Shown one piece after another: positions 54,906 to 63,308 of a stretch of DNA of 64,000 nucleotides (position 1 is the stretch's first letter; each line of letters starts with the position of its first letter). The notes beneath the pieces were generated by a model. The model was not told where the DNA came from and did not search any database. It worked only from the letters and a program-made list of their open reading frames with translations. The stretch is from JAAELZ01 sp965237485. Its GTDB lineage: Bacteria > Pseudomonadota > Gammaproteobacteria > Arenicellales > Poriferihabitantaceae. Location: the NCBI GenBank assembly GCA_965237485.1, contig CBDEFQ010000006.1, positions 186,001 through 250,000 of the forward strand, written 5' to 3'. A program made the translations under genes and the position numbers.

Positions 54906-55708
54906 CGCTGGTTTCTAGTCGGCACTAGTACACTGTCCAGCTTATCTTTGATCAACGTAAGCACTTTACTCCATTGCGTGAATGCGCCTTCACTTTCAAG
55001 TTTATCTAATCCTAACTTAGTATAGGTGTCATCTCGGGCAATTTCAGATGTCAATTCTTGTAAGCTTTGGTCTGGGCACCCAAGTGCATAGTGTGCTGCG
55101 CCAAGCGTATTGTGTAATCCAAGCTGACGTGCGCTATCTGCGTCTATTCCATGCTGTGTTAACCAACTTGTTTGCTCGTCGAAGAAGCGATATAACCAGC
55201 CGTGCAAACAGGTCATGGCGGCGGCTTGTTCAAATTGTGATTCCTCTTCAAACACAATAGTTTTACCCAAGGAATCAGCTAGTTGCTTTAGCTCGGGGTA
55301 GTTTGGATGTATCGGGACATAACCCTTGGCATTTTCGGCTGCGACCATAGGTAGAATCAGCGCAAGCTTTTCAGGAAAAGTTGCTTTACTGCGCAGCTGT
55401 TTCAAGCTCAGACCTGCAATAGCCGACACCACAATTTTGCCTGCGGGAAAATGCAGATCAGACACCAATTGTTCTAATTGCCACGGTCGTACGGCGAGTA
55501 GAATAACGTCGGCTTGGTCGATTACTGCTTGGTTATCTTGTGCTATCTGACAGGCAAAGTTTGTAGCCAAATGCTTGGCTCGTTCAGCATTTCGCGCACT
55601 AACGACGATACTGCGTGGGTCCGCAGACCGACGTAATCCAGTTACGGTATAGGTGGCCAAGTGTCCTGTACCAAGTATGCCTAAAGTGGGTTGTTTAGCA
55701 GATGCCAT
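54902..55708 (-). CDS. Pyrroline-5-carboxylate-reductase-like NAD(P)-binding protein
   Basis: 268 residues. N-terminal Rossmann domain with LGILGTGHLATYTVTGLRRS (GxGxLA), VVSARNAERAKHLA and ADVILLAVRPWQLEQLVSDL, then VVSAIAGLSLKQLRS as in ProC. The C-terminal helical part (AAAMTCLHGWLYRFFDEQTS, LGLHNTLGAAHYAL, DDTYTKLGLDKLES) is divergent from classical ProC dimerisation domains, so a different imino or keto substrate is possible. It is coupled to the DUF1704 gene downstream. Intact. Confidence 0.75.
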   Translation of the reverse strand: MASAKQPTLGILGTGHLATYTVTGLRRSADPRSIVVSARNAERAKHLATNFACQIAQDNQAVIDQADVILLAVRPWQLEQLVSDLHFPAGKIVVSAIAGLSLKQLRSKATFPEKLALILPMVAAENAKGYVPIHPNYPELKQLADSLGKTIVFEEESQFEQAAAMTCLHGWLYRFFDEQTSWLTQHGIDADSARQLGLHNTLGAAHYALGCPDQSLQELTSEIARDDTYTKLGLDKLESEGAFTQWSKVLTLIKDKLDSVLVPTRNQR

Positions 55709-55747
55709 GTTGCTGAAAAATCAAGTAATAATAAATCTTAGCTTATC

Positions 55748-55890
55748 CTGGGACCGCAGCATAACGTAGTGAGCGTAGAAAAGACTAGGCAAAAATGAGC
55801 GAAAAAGCGCAGTTTATGTGGATAAACGAGCATTTTGAGCGAATTTTTAACGACGTATTTTCAAGCGCAGTAGTTATGCTGCGGTCTCAG
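55748..55890. repeat. 143-bp palindrome-ended repeat element
   Basis: CTGGGACCGCAGCATAAC (55748-55765) faces GTTATGCTGCGGTCTCAG (55873-55890), a near-perfect 18-bp inverted repeat enclosing 107 bp without a convincing ORF. It lies in the 322-bp spacer between the P5CR-like gene and the small membrane protein; the rest of the spacer holds only the dispersed repeat end at 55,965-55,982. It may be a miniature transposable element or a large cruciform-type repeat. Confidence 0.55.
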
Positions 55891-55964
55891 CCTATTATTT
55901 GTAAAAAAATACTGTCAGTTACCTTAAATTAGCTGTAAGCAGACGGGCTCGCGTAGCGAACTTT

Positions 55965-55982
55965 ATTAATACACTACACTAG
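55965..55982 (-). repeat. Solo copy of the CTAGTGTAGTG repeat end
   Basis: On the minus strand CTAGTGTAGTGTATTAAT, almost the same as the sequence at 22,283-22,305 and as the end of the miniature element at 56,339. Confidence 0.5.
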
Positions 55983-56030
55983 GCAACTCATCAAATTTAC
56001 GAATATTTGAAGACGTAACTGGAGAGAAAA

Positions 56031-56291
56031 TCAGCGAGTAATCGTGGTTACCCAAAACTCCTCGCAGTTTGTGCACTGAAATTTTACCTCGGTCAGCGTC
56101 TTAGCTAAAGATGCATCCTGATGCATACCTCCATCGACTGCTTGCAAGGGTTTGGCTTCAACTTCAACCATGTCGCCCGTTTTACAATATTCACATTTTT
56201 GATCTTGGCCTTGGCACTCTTTGAACCAAACATAGCCAGCCAGCACTAACAGGAAGACGATGACGCTTGAGAAACTGTTTAGGAATTCCAT
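56031..56291 (-). CDS. Small membrane-anchored zinc-ribbon-like protein
   Basis: 86 residues: one N-terminal membrane helix (SSVIVFLLVLAGYVWF) followed by a soluble part with two C-x2-C pairs, KCEYCKTGD and QCTNCEEFWV, the usual geometry of a zinc ribbon or rubredoxin-like knuckle. It probably binds zinc at the cytosolic or periplasmic face. I do not recognise the family. Flanked on both sides by repeat-rich non-coding DNA and not in an operon. Confidence 0.65.
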   Translation of the reverse strand: MEFLNSFSSVIVFLLVLAGYVWFKECQGQDQKCEYCKTGDMVEVEAKPLQAVDGGMHQDASLAKTLTEVKFQCTNCEEFWVTTITR

Positions 56292-56338
56292 GGTTTAATC
56301 TAGAGCAAAGAGAATACAAATATATATCAGTTTTGAAA

Positions 56339-56756
56339 CTAGTGTAGTGAATTAAATGGATCATATCACTACTGTCCGGTTAAGGTTTTCAATATATGCC
56401 TCAAGGCAAATAATCACGAGGGCTTCGAGGCATAATTAAAATTATAGACAGGTTTTGAAAATAACAGAGAAATATTGGATTTAGAATCGTAAGTTGTTGT
56501 TTTCTCTCGCCTTCGCATTGCATGTTTTTAAGAAACATTTCTTAACCGGGCAGTAGTGAGATCATATATATCAGAGCCCCAAAAATGATCCAAGACAAGG
56601 CACAGTCCGCAGTTGAATGGTGCTCCCTTAACAAGGGCTGTAACGCAGTATTGGGTCATTTGGGGGCTCCCTGAGGGCGAGACAACAAACGGCCATCTAG
56701 GTCGTTGCATTTCTTGCCTCGCTGATATATACGATCTATTTAATTCACTATACTAG
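56339..56756. mobile_element. Outer miniature element (about 217 bp without its insert)
   Basis: CTAGTGTAGTGAATTAAATG at 56,339 faces the inverted counterpart ending at 56,756 (on the minus strand CTAGTATAGTGAATTAAATA); similarity continues about 28 bp. It contains the 192-bp element 56,367-56,558. No gene is seen in 56,292-56,808. I could not identify a target duplication. Confidence 0.65.
56367..56558. mobile_element. Inner 192-bp miniature element with IS4-like ends
   Basis: Ends CACTACTGTCCGGTTAAG and, inverted, CACTACTGCCCGGTTAAG. These match most positions of the IS4-family ends in this window (CACTGCTGTCCCGTTAAC). Flanks GGATCATAT and AGATCATAT agree in 8 of 9 bases, fitting the 9-bp duplication of the IS4-type copy at 7,776. 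No coding capacity. Confidence 0.8.
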
Positions 56757-56808
56757 ACGTCTTTGGCACGGCCCTTTACTATTGAGTTTTAGTTTTCAGA
56801 AATAAGTT

Positions 56809-57518
56809 ATGCTTCAACGGCGTTTTATTCAATGTGATGTATTTACTGCCACTCCAACCAAAGGTAACGGCTTAGCAGTTGTTGTTGACGGCGAAGGTTT
56901 AAGTGACCAACAAATGGCGGATTTTGCAGCGTGGACTAATTTGGCGGAAACGACTTTCTTATTCCCGCCAAGCGACCCGGCAGCAGATTATAAAGTGCGA
57001 ATTTTTACCCCTAGTAGAGAAATGCTGTTTGCAGGACACCCAACTTTGGGAAGTTGCACTTCGGCGGCGTGCCGAAACAACAAGGTGTAGTGCGGCAACA
57101 GTGCGGAGTAGGTATTGTCGATATTGATCTATCGGGTGATATTCCTGCATGGCAAATAATCGAATTGGATAACGCGAAGGCTGTGTTAGCAGTGGATTCT
57201 TCGTTGGTAAAATGGCCAGAGTTCAATGCAATTGGCCTGTTGGGTGCTCACCCGCCGGATTCTGAGTTTGACTTTGAAGTGAGAATGCTCGCGCCATCAA
57301 GTGGTATGAGTGAAGATCCAATTACAGGGTCATTGAATTCGGCACTTGCCTGTTGGATGCAACAGGAAGGAAGGTTGACTAAAGATTTACTGGTTAAGCA
57401 AGGCACGAATATCAACAGACATGGTCGCGTTTACATCAAGCTTGATAAAAATACGTCGGATCGAGTACTGATTGGCGGTGAAACCCAAATATTGATAGAG
57501 GGCGCAGTAAGCTTATAG
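56809..57518 (+). pseudogene. PhzF-family isomerase, frameshifted and internally deleted
   Basis: The N-terminal frame (MLQRRFIQCDVFTATPTKGN) includes LAETTFLFPPSDPAADYKVR and MLFAGHPTLGSC, typical of PhzF/diaminopimelate-epimerase-fold enzymes. Near 57,055 the frame changes to GGVPKQQGVVRQQCGVGIVD with the usual HAWL-type segment missing. After VDIDLSGD the usual FAAPP-type block and following residues are absent before WQIIELDNAKAVLAV. The C-terminus EDPITGSLNSALACWMQQEG is normal. Combined length is about 235 codons against roughly 280-300 for the family. No clear operon partner; katG follows after 205 bp. Confidence 0.85.
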
Positions 57519-57723
57519 GGTTTGCAGGTTATTGCCTTTATGCTCGCCGAACGCTTCCCCTTCAACTAACAGCGTATAGAGCATATTTAAAATATCGATC
57601 GTTTCTATCGTTTAATTGAATTGGAGTCATCGAACTCTCAGTGGTACTGTTCGTGGTAGAGTTTTAATCAAGCTTATTGATGTAAAACGCATTTACGACA
57701 GCAACCAAACTTGGAATGAGATT

Positions 57724-59922
57724 ATGAACGATAGAACTGGCGATATCAGCCAATGCCCTGTGATGGGCAATGCCCACAGTCAAAAACCAGCTCCCGCAGC
57801 AAACCAACATTGGTGGCCGAATCAATTGAACCTAAAGATGCTTCACCAGAACGTTGCTGAAGGAGATCCGATGGGTTCGGATTTCAACTATGCTGAAGAA
57901 TTTAGGAGCCTAGATCTAAAAGCAGTGAAAAAAGACCTAGTTAGCTTAATGACGGATTCGCAAGATTGGTGGCCAGCAGATTACGGCCACTACGGGCCAC
58001 TTTTTATTCGTATGGCATGGCACAGTGCGGGTACTTATCGCGTGGGCGATGGTCGCGGTGGTGCCGGTGCAGGCAATCAGCGTTTTGCACCGCTAAACAG
58101 TTGGCCTGATAACGGTAACTTAGATAAAGCACGTAGGTTGCTTTGGCCTATAAAGCAGAAATACGGCAAGAAAATTTCTTGGGCAGATTTAATGATACTG
58201 GCAGGTAACTGCGCTTTGGAATCAATGGGCTTTAAAACCTTTGGGTTTGCTGGTGGACGTGAAGATATTTGGGAACCTGAAGAGGATATTTACTGGGGCC
58301 CAGAGAGCGAGTGGATGGGCGATGAGCGTTATACGGGAGATCGCGAATTAGAAGGTAATTTGGGCGCGGTACAGATGGGCTTGATTTACGTAAACCCAGA
58401 AGGGCCAAACGGCAACCCAGATCCATTGCTATCAGCGCGTGATATTCGCGATACTTTCAGCCGAATGGCAATGAATGATGAAGAAACTGTGGCATTAGTT
58501 GCTGGTGGACACACCTTCGGCAAAGCCCACGGTGTGGACGACCCTGATAAGTATGTAGGCCCAGCTCCTGAAGGTGGCAGTATTGAAGAGCAAGGATTTG
58601 GTTGGAATAACACGCGCGGAACGGGAAGCGGTGCTGATACCATAACCAGTGGTATCGAAGGGGCCTGGACTCCACACCCAACTCGATGGGACGATGAGTA
58701 TTTTGATACGCTATTTGGCTACGAGTGGGAGCTAAGTAAAAGTGGTGCCGGCGCACACCAATGGCACCCGACTGATGCATCTGCAAAATTAACAGTACCT
58801 GATGCACATCTTGATAGCGTAACCCACCCGCCCATGATGACCACTGCAGACTTGGCGTTAAGATACGACCCTGAGTATGAGAAGATTTCTAGGTACTATC
58901 ACCAAAACCCTAAAGAGTTTGCCGCTGCGTTTGCTAAAGCTTGGTATAAGCTTACCCACCGAGATATGGGCCCGCATTCACGTTGTTTAGGTGCAGAGGT
59001 GCCTAAAGAGCCTCAATTGTGGCAAGACCCCGTTCCAGTGGTAGATCATGAATTGGTGAATGACCACGATATCACACGCTTAAAAGAACAAATTTTGGCC
59101 TCGGGACTATCTATCGCACAACTGGTTGAAACTGCTTGGGCATCAGCCTCTACCTTTCGTGGAAGTGACAAGCGCGGCGGAGCCAATGGCGCCCGTATTC
59201 GTCTTGCGCCACAAAAAGATTGGGAGGTAAATAACCCCACGCAATTAGCCAATGTGCTAAAAACGCTTGAAGGGATTCAAAATGAGTTCAATACAGGTAA
59301 AAACCAAATTTCAATGGCTGATTTGATTGTATTAGGGGGGTGCGCGGCCGTTGAGCGCGCAGCGGCAAACGCAGGTCATGCTGTGGCGGCCCCATTTACA
59401 CCAGGTCGAACTGATGCAACACAAGAGCATACCGACATAGAATCAATTGCAGCACTTGAACCTACGGCGGATGGTTTTCGAAATTATGTGGCCAAAGGCA
59501 TCAAGGCAAAACCTGCGGACTTATTAATTGATAAAGCGCATTTGCTAACCCTATCTGCACCTGAAATGACGGTATTAGTGGGCGGGTTGCGCGCGCTAAA
59601 TGCGAACACTGGGCAGTCGCCACACGGTGTGTTTACTGACAACCCTGAAGCCTTAAGCAACGATTTCTTCGTCAATTTGTTAGATATGGGAACGCAGTGG
59701 AAGACGGTTGGTGAGTACGGCTACGAAGGTGTTGACCGTTCTACTGGGGAAACCAAATGGAGTGGCAGTGAAGTTGACCTTGTGTTTGGTTCAAACTCAA
59801 TTTTGCGCGCTATAGCCGAGGTGTATGCAACGGATGATGCGCAGGAAAAATTCGTGAACGATTTCGCCAACGCTTGGACTAAAGTAATGAACCTTGATCG
59901 GTTTGATCTGGCGAAAGCCTAA
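57724..59922 (+). CDS. katG: Catalase-peroxidase
   Basis: 732 residues from ATG 57724 (MNDRTGDISQCPVMGNAHSQ); a TTG-started extension of 36 codons upstream is not family-like. Bifunctional haem enzyme degrading hydrogen peroxide. The distal site is LFIRMAWHSAGTYR (Arg, Trp, His), the proximal His is in ALVAGGHTFGKAHG, and the Met-Tyr-Trp adduct residues are in GLIYVNPEGPNGNP (Tyr), SRMAMNDEE (Met) and the WHS Trp. The second, haem-less C-terminal domain is complete (TAWASASTFRGSDKRGGANG). Cytosolic. A hairpin at 59,952-59,977 follows. It is the best-preserved gene of the right end. Confidence 0.97.
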   Translation: MNDRTGDISQCPVMGNAHSQKPAPAANQHWWPNQLNLKMLHQNVAEGDPMGSDFNYAEEFRSLDLKAVKKDLVSLMTDSQDWWPADYGHYGPLFIRMAWHSAGTYRVGDGRGGAGAGNQRFAPLNSWPDNGNLDKARRLLWPIKQKYGKKISWADLMILAGNCALESMGFKTFGFAGGREDIWEPEEDIYWGPESEWMGDERYTGDRELEGNLGAVQMGLIYVNPEGPNGNPDPLLSARDIRDTFSRMAMNDEETVALVAGGHTFGKAHGVDDPDKYVGPAPEGGSIEEQGFGWNNTRGTGSGADTITSGIEGAWTPHPTRWDDEYFDTLFGYEWELSKSGAGAHQWHPTDASAKLTVPDAHLDSVTHPPMMTTADLALRYDPEYEKISRYYHQNPKEFAAAFAKAWYKLTHRDMGPHSRCLGAEVPKEPQLWQDPVPVVDHELVNDHDITRLKEQILASGLSIAQLVETAWASASTFRGSDKRGGANGARIRLAPQKDWEVNNPTQLANVLKTLEGIQNEFNTGKNQISMADLIVLGGCAAVERAAANAGHAVAAPFTPGRTDATQEHTDIESIAALEPTADGFRNYVAKGIKAKPADLLIDKAHLLTLSAPEMTVLVGGLRALNANTGQSPHGVFTDNPEALSNDFFVNLLDMGTQWKTVGEYGYEGVDRSTGETKWSGSEVDLVFGSNSILRAIAEVYATDDAQEKFVNDFANAWTKVMNLDRFDLAKA

Positions 59923-59951
59923 ATCTTGTTATGTGGCCTACAAGGCTAATC

Positions 59952-59977
59952 GGCGTTTCGAAGGGATATGAAACGCC
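59952..59977 (+). terminator. Possible terminator hairpin after katG
   Basis: Stem GGCGTTTC / GAAACGCC with a 10-nt loop, 30 bp after the katG stop. No T-run follows, so a rho-independent role is uncertain. Confidence 0.4.
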
Positions 59978-61026
59978 AATTCTGAAACTGCGATTATGAA
60001 GGTTGGCTCTCTGGACTATTAAAGATTTAATGGATTATCGATAGACTCGCTCGGTTGTGTGAACCAAACCGGTCCACTTTCGCTGATACAAGCGTGGTCT
60101 TCTAAGCGAACACCAAATTCACCATAACTACAAATCATCGGCTCGATAGAAAAGCACATGCCGGGTTGTAGGAGGAGGTCATTATCCTTGACGATGTACG
60201 GATGTTCATGAATATCTAAGCCGACACCATGGCCTGTGCGGTGCGCTAAGCCGGGCGTTTGATAGCCTGGTCCTAAGCCCGCAGCCTCGATTACCACTCT
60301 TGCTGCGTCGTCGGGTGCTGAGCATGGCGCGCCAATTTGCGTGGCATCAAATGCCGCGAGCTGCGCTTCGCGTTCAATGTGCCAGAGTTCTCGCTGTCGT
60401 GCGTTGGGCTGGCCGAAAACATAACTGCGCGTGATGTCGGAGTTATAGCCATGAATCGTGCCACCGGTATCAATTAGCACCATGTCTCCGTCCTTCAGCG
60501 TTTGCGGATAAGGTACGCCATGCGGGTAAGCGGTAGGCCCTCCAAACAAAACGATTTTAAAACTCGAAGCGCCATCCATGCCACAAGCGCGGTGGGCTTG
60601 GTCTAAAAAAACTTGGACTTCGCGCGTGTCAATACCCTCATGCAACATCGCTGCAGCAGCGCGTTGCACTTTAAGGGTGATAGCTTTGGCGTGCGACAAT
60701 AACGCCAATTCGTGATCTGATTTTATTCGACGGCATGTTGCGATTAGTTCTTCAGCATTAGCTATTTTTAAATTTTTGCTAAAAGCTTGTAAGCGACTAG
60801 CGGTAAAGAAGGGTGTTTGTGAGTCGATAGCCAATTTACATTGATTGCTATCACTTAGATTCAATGCAAATTTTGCTACCGCATTAGTCGGTGATTGGTG
60901 TTCATCCCAAAGAATAAAGCCGCCTTTAACCACCATACTGAAGTGGACCCCATGATTAGGACAGGTTGAAGGCCAAAATAAGGAGTTATTTTCTGTTTTA
61001 TAATTGTTCAAAACGAGGAACAGAAA

Positions 61027-61308
61027 ATGAGTAGAAAACGTAGAAATCATTCGCCCCAATTCAAAGCCAAAGTAGCACTTGCAGCTATCAAAGGAGATGA
61101 AACCTTAAGCAATCTTGCTAGTCGTTATGACGTCGCTGCTAACCTTATCGTCAAGTGGAAGAAACAATTGCTCGATAGCTCATCTGATGTCTTTGCTTCA
61201 GGCACAGGCTTGGCTCCGGATCGTGAATCAGAGATTAAATCGTTACAGGCAAAGATTGGTGAGATCACCATGGAAAATGATTTTTTGTCAAAAGTGCTCG
61301 GTCGATAA
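61027..61308 (+). CDS. IS3 OrfA (copy B)
   Basis: 93 residues, close to copy A with several substitutions (MSRKRRNHSPQFKAKVALAA; SRYDVAANLIVKWKK; SLQAKIGEITMENDFLSKVL). Helix-turn-helix plus leucine-zipper-like tail. More diverged from copy A than the copies of other ISs are from each other, so it arrived separately or earlier. Confidence 0.92.
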   Translation: MSRKRRNHSPQFKAKVALAAIKGDETLSNLASRYDVAANLIVKWKKQLLDSSSDVFASGTGLAPDRESEIKSLQAKIGEITMENDFLSKVLGR

Positions 61309-61328
61309 ACAAACCCGAGCGCAAAGCA

Positions 61329-62149
61329 ATGATTAATAAAAGCAATAAACTATCGTTAGTTCGACAGTGCAAGCTGTTGGATATTCATCGGTCTAGTGTT
61401 TATTACAAACCCACGCCTACTAATGAAGATGACTTGGAACTAATGCATCTGATAGATCGCATTCATCTCAATCGCCCCTTTCTTGGCAGTAGGCGTATTC
61501 GTGATGCCTTGCAAGATGTAGGCCACCGAGTTGACCGTAAGCATGTGCGGCGTTTAATGCGTAAGATGGGCATTAAAGCCATCTATCCTAGGCCTAACAC
61601 CAGCAAGAAGAAGGCTGGGCACAAGGTTTATCCCTACCTGCTAGGTGGTTTAGCAGTTAATCGACCCAATCAAGCTTGGGCTACCGATATTACGTATATC
61701 CCGATGCCTAAGGGCTTTGCTTACCTTACTGTTGTGATGGACTGGTATTCTCGCAAAGTGCTGTCATGGCATCTTAGCAACAGTATGGATAGCGCAGTGT
61801 AGATGTTCTGGAAGAGGCCCTGCATTACTATGGCAAGCCTGAAATCTTTAACAGCGATCAAGGCGCGCAATTTACCAGTGAGGCGGTTACGGGCGTACTC
61901 AAAGCTAATAACATTCGTATCAGTATGGACGGCAAAGGCGCTTGGCGTGACAATGTGTTCGTTGAGCGTTTATGGCGCAGTGTTAAATATGAGGAAGTTT
62001 ATCTGCAAGCCTATCAATCGATGAAAGAAGCAAAAGACGGTATTGGCAATTGGATGAACTATTACAACCAAGAACGCAAACATCAAACCTTAGGCATGGT
62101 GCCTGACATGATGTATGATCCATGTCGCGGCCTGAAATTGGCTGCTTAA
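61329..62149 (+). pseudogene. IS3 OrfB, frameshifted (copy B)
   Basis: Matches copy A through SWHLSNSMDSA, then hits TAG at 61,800-61,802. Relative to copy A four bases (TTCT of the FC-V-D codons) are missing, and the remainder (ALEEALHYYGKPEIFNSDQG; RLWRSVKYEEVYLQAY) continues in another frame. First catalytic Asp (TDITYIPMPKGF) lies before the break, the second Asp and the Glu after it, so the protein is inactive. Confidence 0.9.
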
Positions 62150-62684
62150 TCAGCTGAAAATAACTCCTAAGCCATCTGTCCTAAAAAGCGGGTCCACTTC
62201 TCTGCTCGGGTTTTTTGCTCTTCAAATGCAGGGCAGATGTAAACCAGTGTGCCGTCTGCCGAAATAACTGCACCGTGTAAACGTTCACTCATATAACACT
62301 GCATTCCGGTGAAATACCTTAGACTGGTGGTCGCGTCGAGGTAGAGCGCATTAACGCCTTCGGCATGCATAAGCTCGCAGACTTTATCAATTCTAGCTTG
62401 ATATTCCGCTAGAGTAATTGGCTGAGCTTGGTCCCGGTTAGAGCTTAATCTTTCTAATTCAATATCAGCGGTAGAATGGCCAACGCCTAAAGTCATTGTT
62501 TTCGTCCTAGTTTTGGGTGATGTCTTAGGAATATTATCTCGTATAAAAACATAATTTCTCCCTGGTAAGTTGAAAAAGGACTAAGTAAATTCACGATTCT
62601 ATCGACTTATAATTGGACTAGAATTGTATTTAGGGTTTAGCAAAGCGTAAACTATTGGCACTAATATATACCTGTTGTTGAACT

Positions 62685-62816
62685 ATGAAGCTACGTTATC
62701 AAGGTTTATTTTTATTAGCTATGCCACCTTTCCCTTTGTTTGGGGATGAGGAATCTGAATACAGTGCGGTAGTCGATGCTGGGCGTGGCTGTAGGGGCAT
62801 CTTTTTAGCGAATTAA
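62685..62816 (+). CDS. Short ORF with signal-peptide-like N-terminus (possible relic)
   Basis: 43 codons from ATG 62685: MKLRYQGLFLLAMPPFPLFG looks like a signal sequence, followed by DEESEYSAVVDAGRGCRGIF. The YSAVVDAG stretch recalls the first conserved region of GDA1/CD39 apyrases (DAGSSGxR), so it may be the decayed 5' end of such a gene; this is weak. The rest of the 375-bp spacer (62,497-62,871) between the divergent M24 genes shows no other feature. Confidence 0.3.
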   Translation: MKLRYQGLFLLAMPPFPLFGDEESEYSAVVDAGRGCRGIFLAN

Positions 62817-62871
62817 TGTTTGTTAGCGACAATATTAATAGGCGGCTACCCACTTTCAAATTGCAGATAAT

Positions 62872-63308
62872 ATGCTAAATCAAGCCCGTAGACGAACTGT
62901 CGAATTCCAAGCCCGTTTAAAAGAGGCAAATATTGACATTGCGATCATTACCGACGAAAGCTCGATCGCTTACTTAGCAGGGCTTTGGGGGTATCTTTCA
63001 GTTGAGTTTGGCCGGCCTACATTCTTGTTAGTTAGTCCTAACGAAGTGCCGGTGGTTATTACCCCTTTAATGGAAAGTGAGATGGTCTCGGCCATGACGT
63101 GGGTTGAAGATGTTATGACCTGGGAAGATATGGGGGAAAACCGTTGGGAAAATATACTTAAACAGGGTATCGATAAACTATCTCCTTCAGTGCGTAAAGT
63201 TCGCCTAGGCGTTGAGCGCGAGGCCTTGCCCACAATAGTGCGAAATTGGTTTGATAAGGCAATGGCGGGGGTAGCCCTTGAAAATATTTCCGGGCAGCTC
63301 GGGCATAT
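62872..63308 (+). pseudogene. M24-family peptidase, N-terminal part, truncated by an IS
   Basis: About 146 codons from ATG 62872 (MLNQARRRTVEFQARLKEAN) form a creatinase N-terminal domain: IAIITDESSIAYLAGLWGYL, FLLVSPNEVPVVITPLMESE, RLGVEREALPTIVRNWF. At 63,309 the 1,628-bp IS begins and the frame runs into it (NFQGSCTFSYAANN) to a foreign stop at 63,450. The metal-binding C-terminal domain should lie beyond the IS, outside this window. It is a divergent paralogue of the split M24 gene at 60,019-62,496. Confidence 0.85.

Larger units (their letters stand above)
60939..62201 (+). mobile_element. IS3-family element, 1,263 bp, copy B
   Basis: Same GAAGTGGACCC-type ends as copy A (14,278), 4 bp shorter. 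Flanking triplets TAC and CTG do not match, so no target duplication is visible, yet the interrupted gene joins in frame. Confidence 0.88.
60019..62496 (-). pseudogene. M24-family (creatinase/Xaa-Pro) peptidase, split by an IS3 element
   Basis: N-terminal part 62496-62202 (MTLGVGHSTADIELERLSSN; YLDATTSLRYFTGMQC; AFEEQKTRA) and C-terminal part 60938-60019 (MVVKGGFILWDEHQSP onward) belong to one gene. Direct joining gives exactly 405 codons in frame. The pita-bread domain keeps the metal ligands in VLIDTGGTIHGYNSDITRSY (two Asp), GLAHRTGHGVGLDIHEHPY (His), CFSIEPMI (Glu) and FGVRLEDHACI (Glu). Before insertion it was a full, plausible dipeptidase/hydrolase of 404 residues. The paralogue begins at 62,872 on the other strand, so the two diverged from one spacer. 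Confidence 0.9.

Noticed and set aside
57519..57723. Minus-strand frame ending MLYTLLVEGEAFGEHKGNNL before katG
   Set aside because: Only about 30 codons, no start context, no domain recognised; may be a gene relic but cannot be supported.
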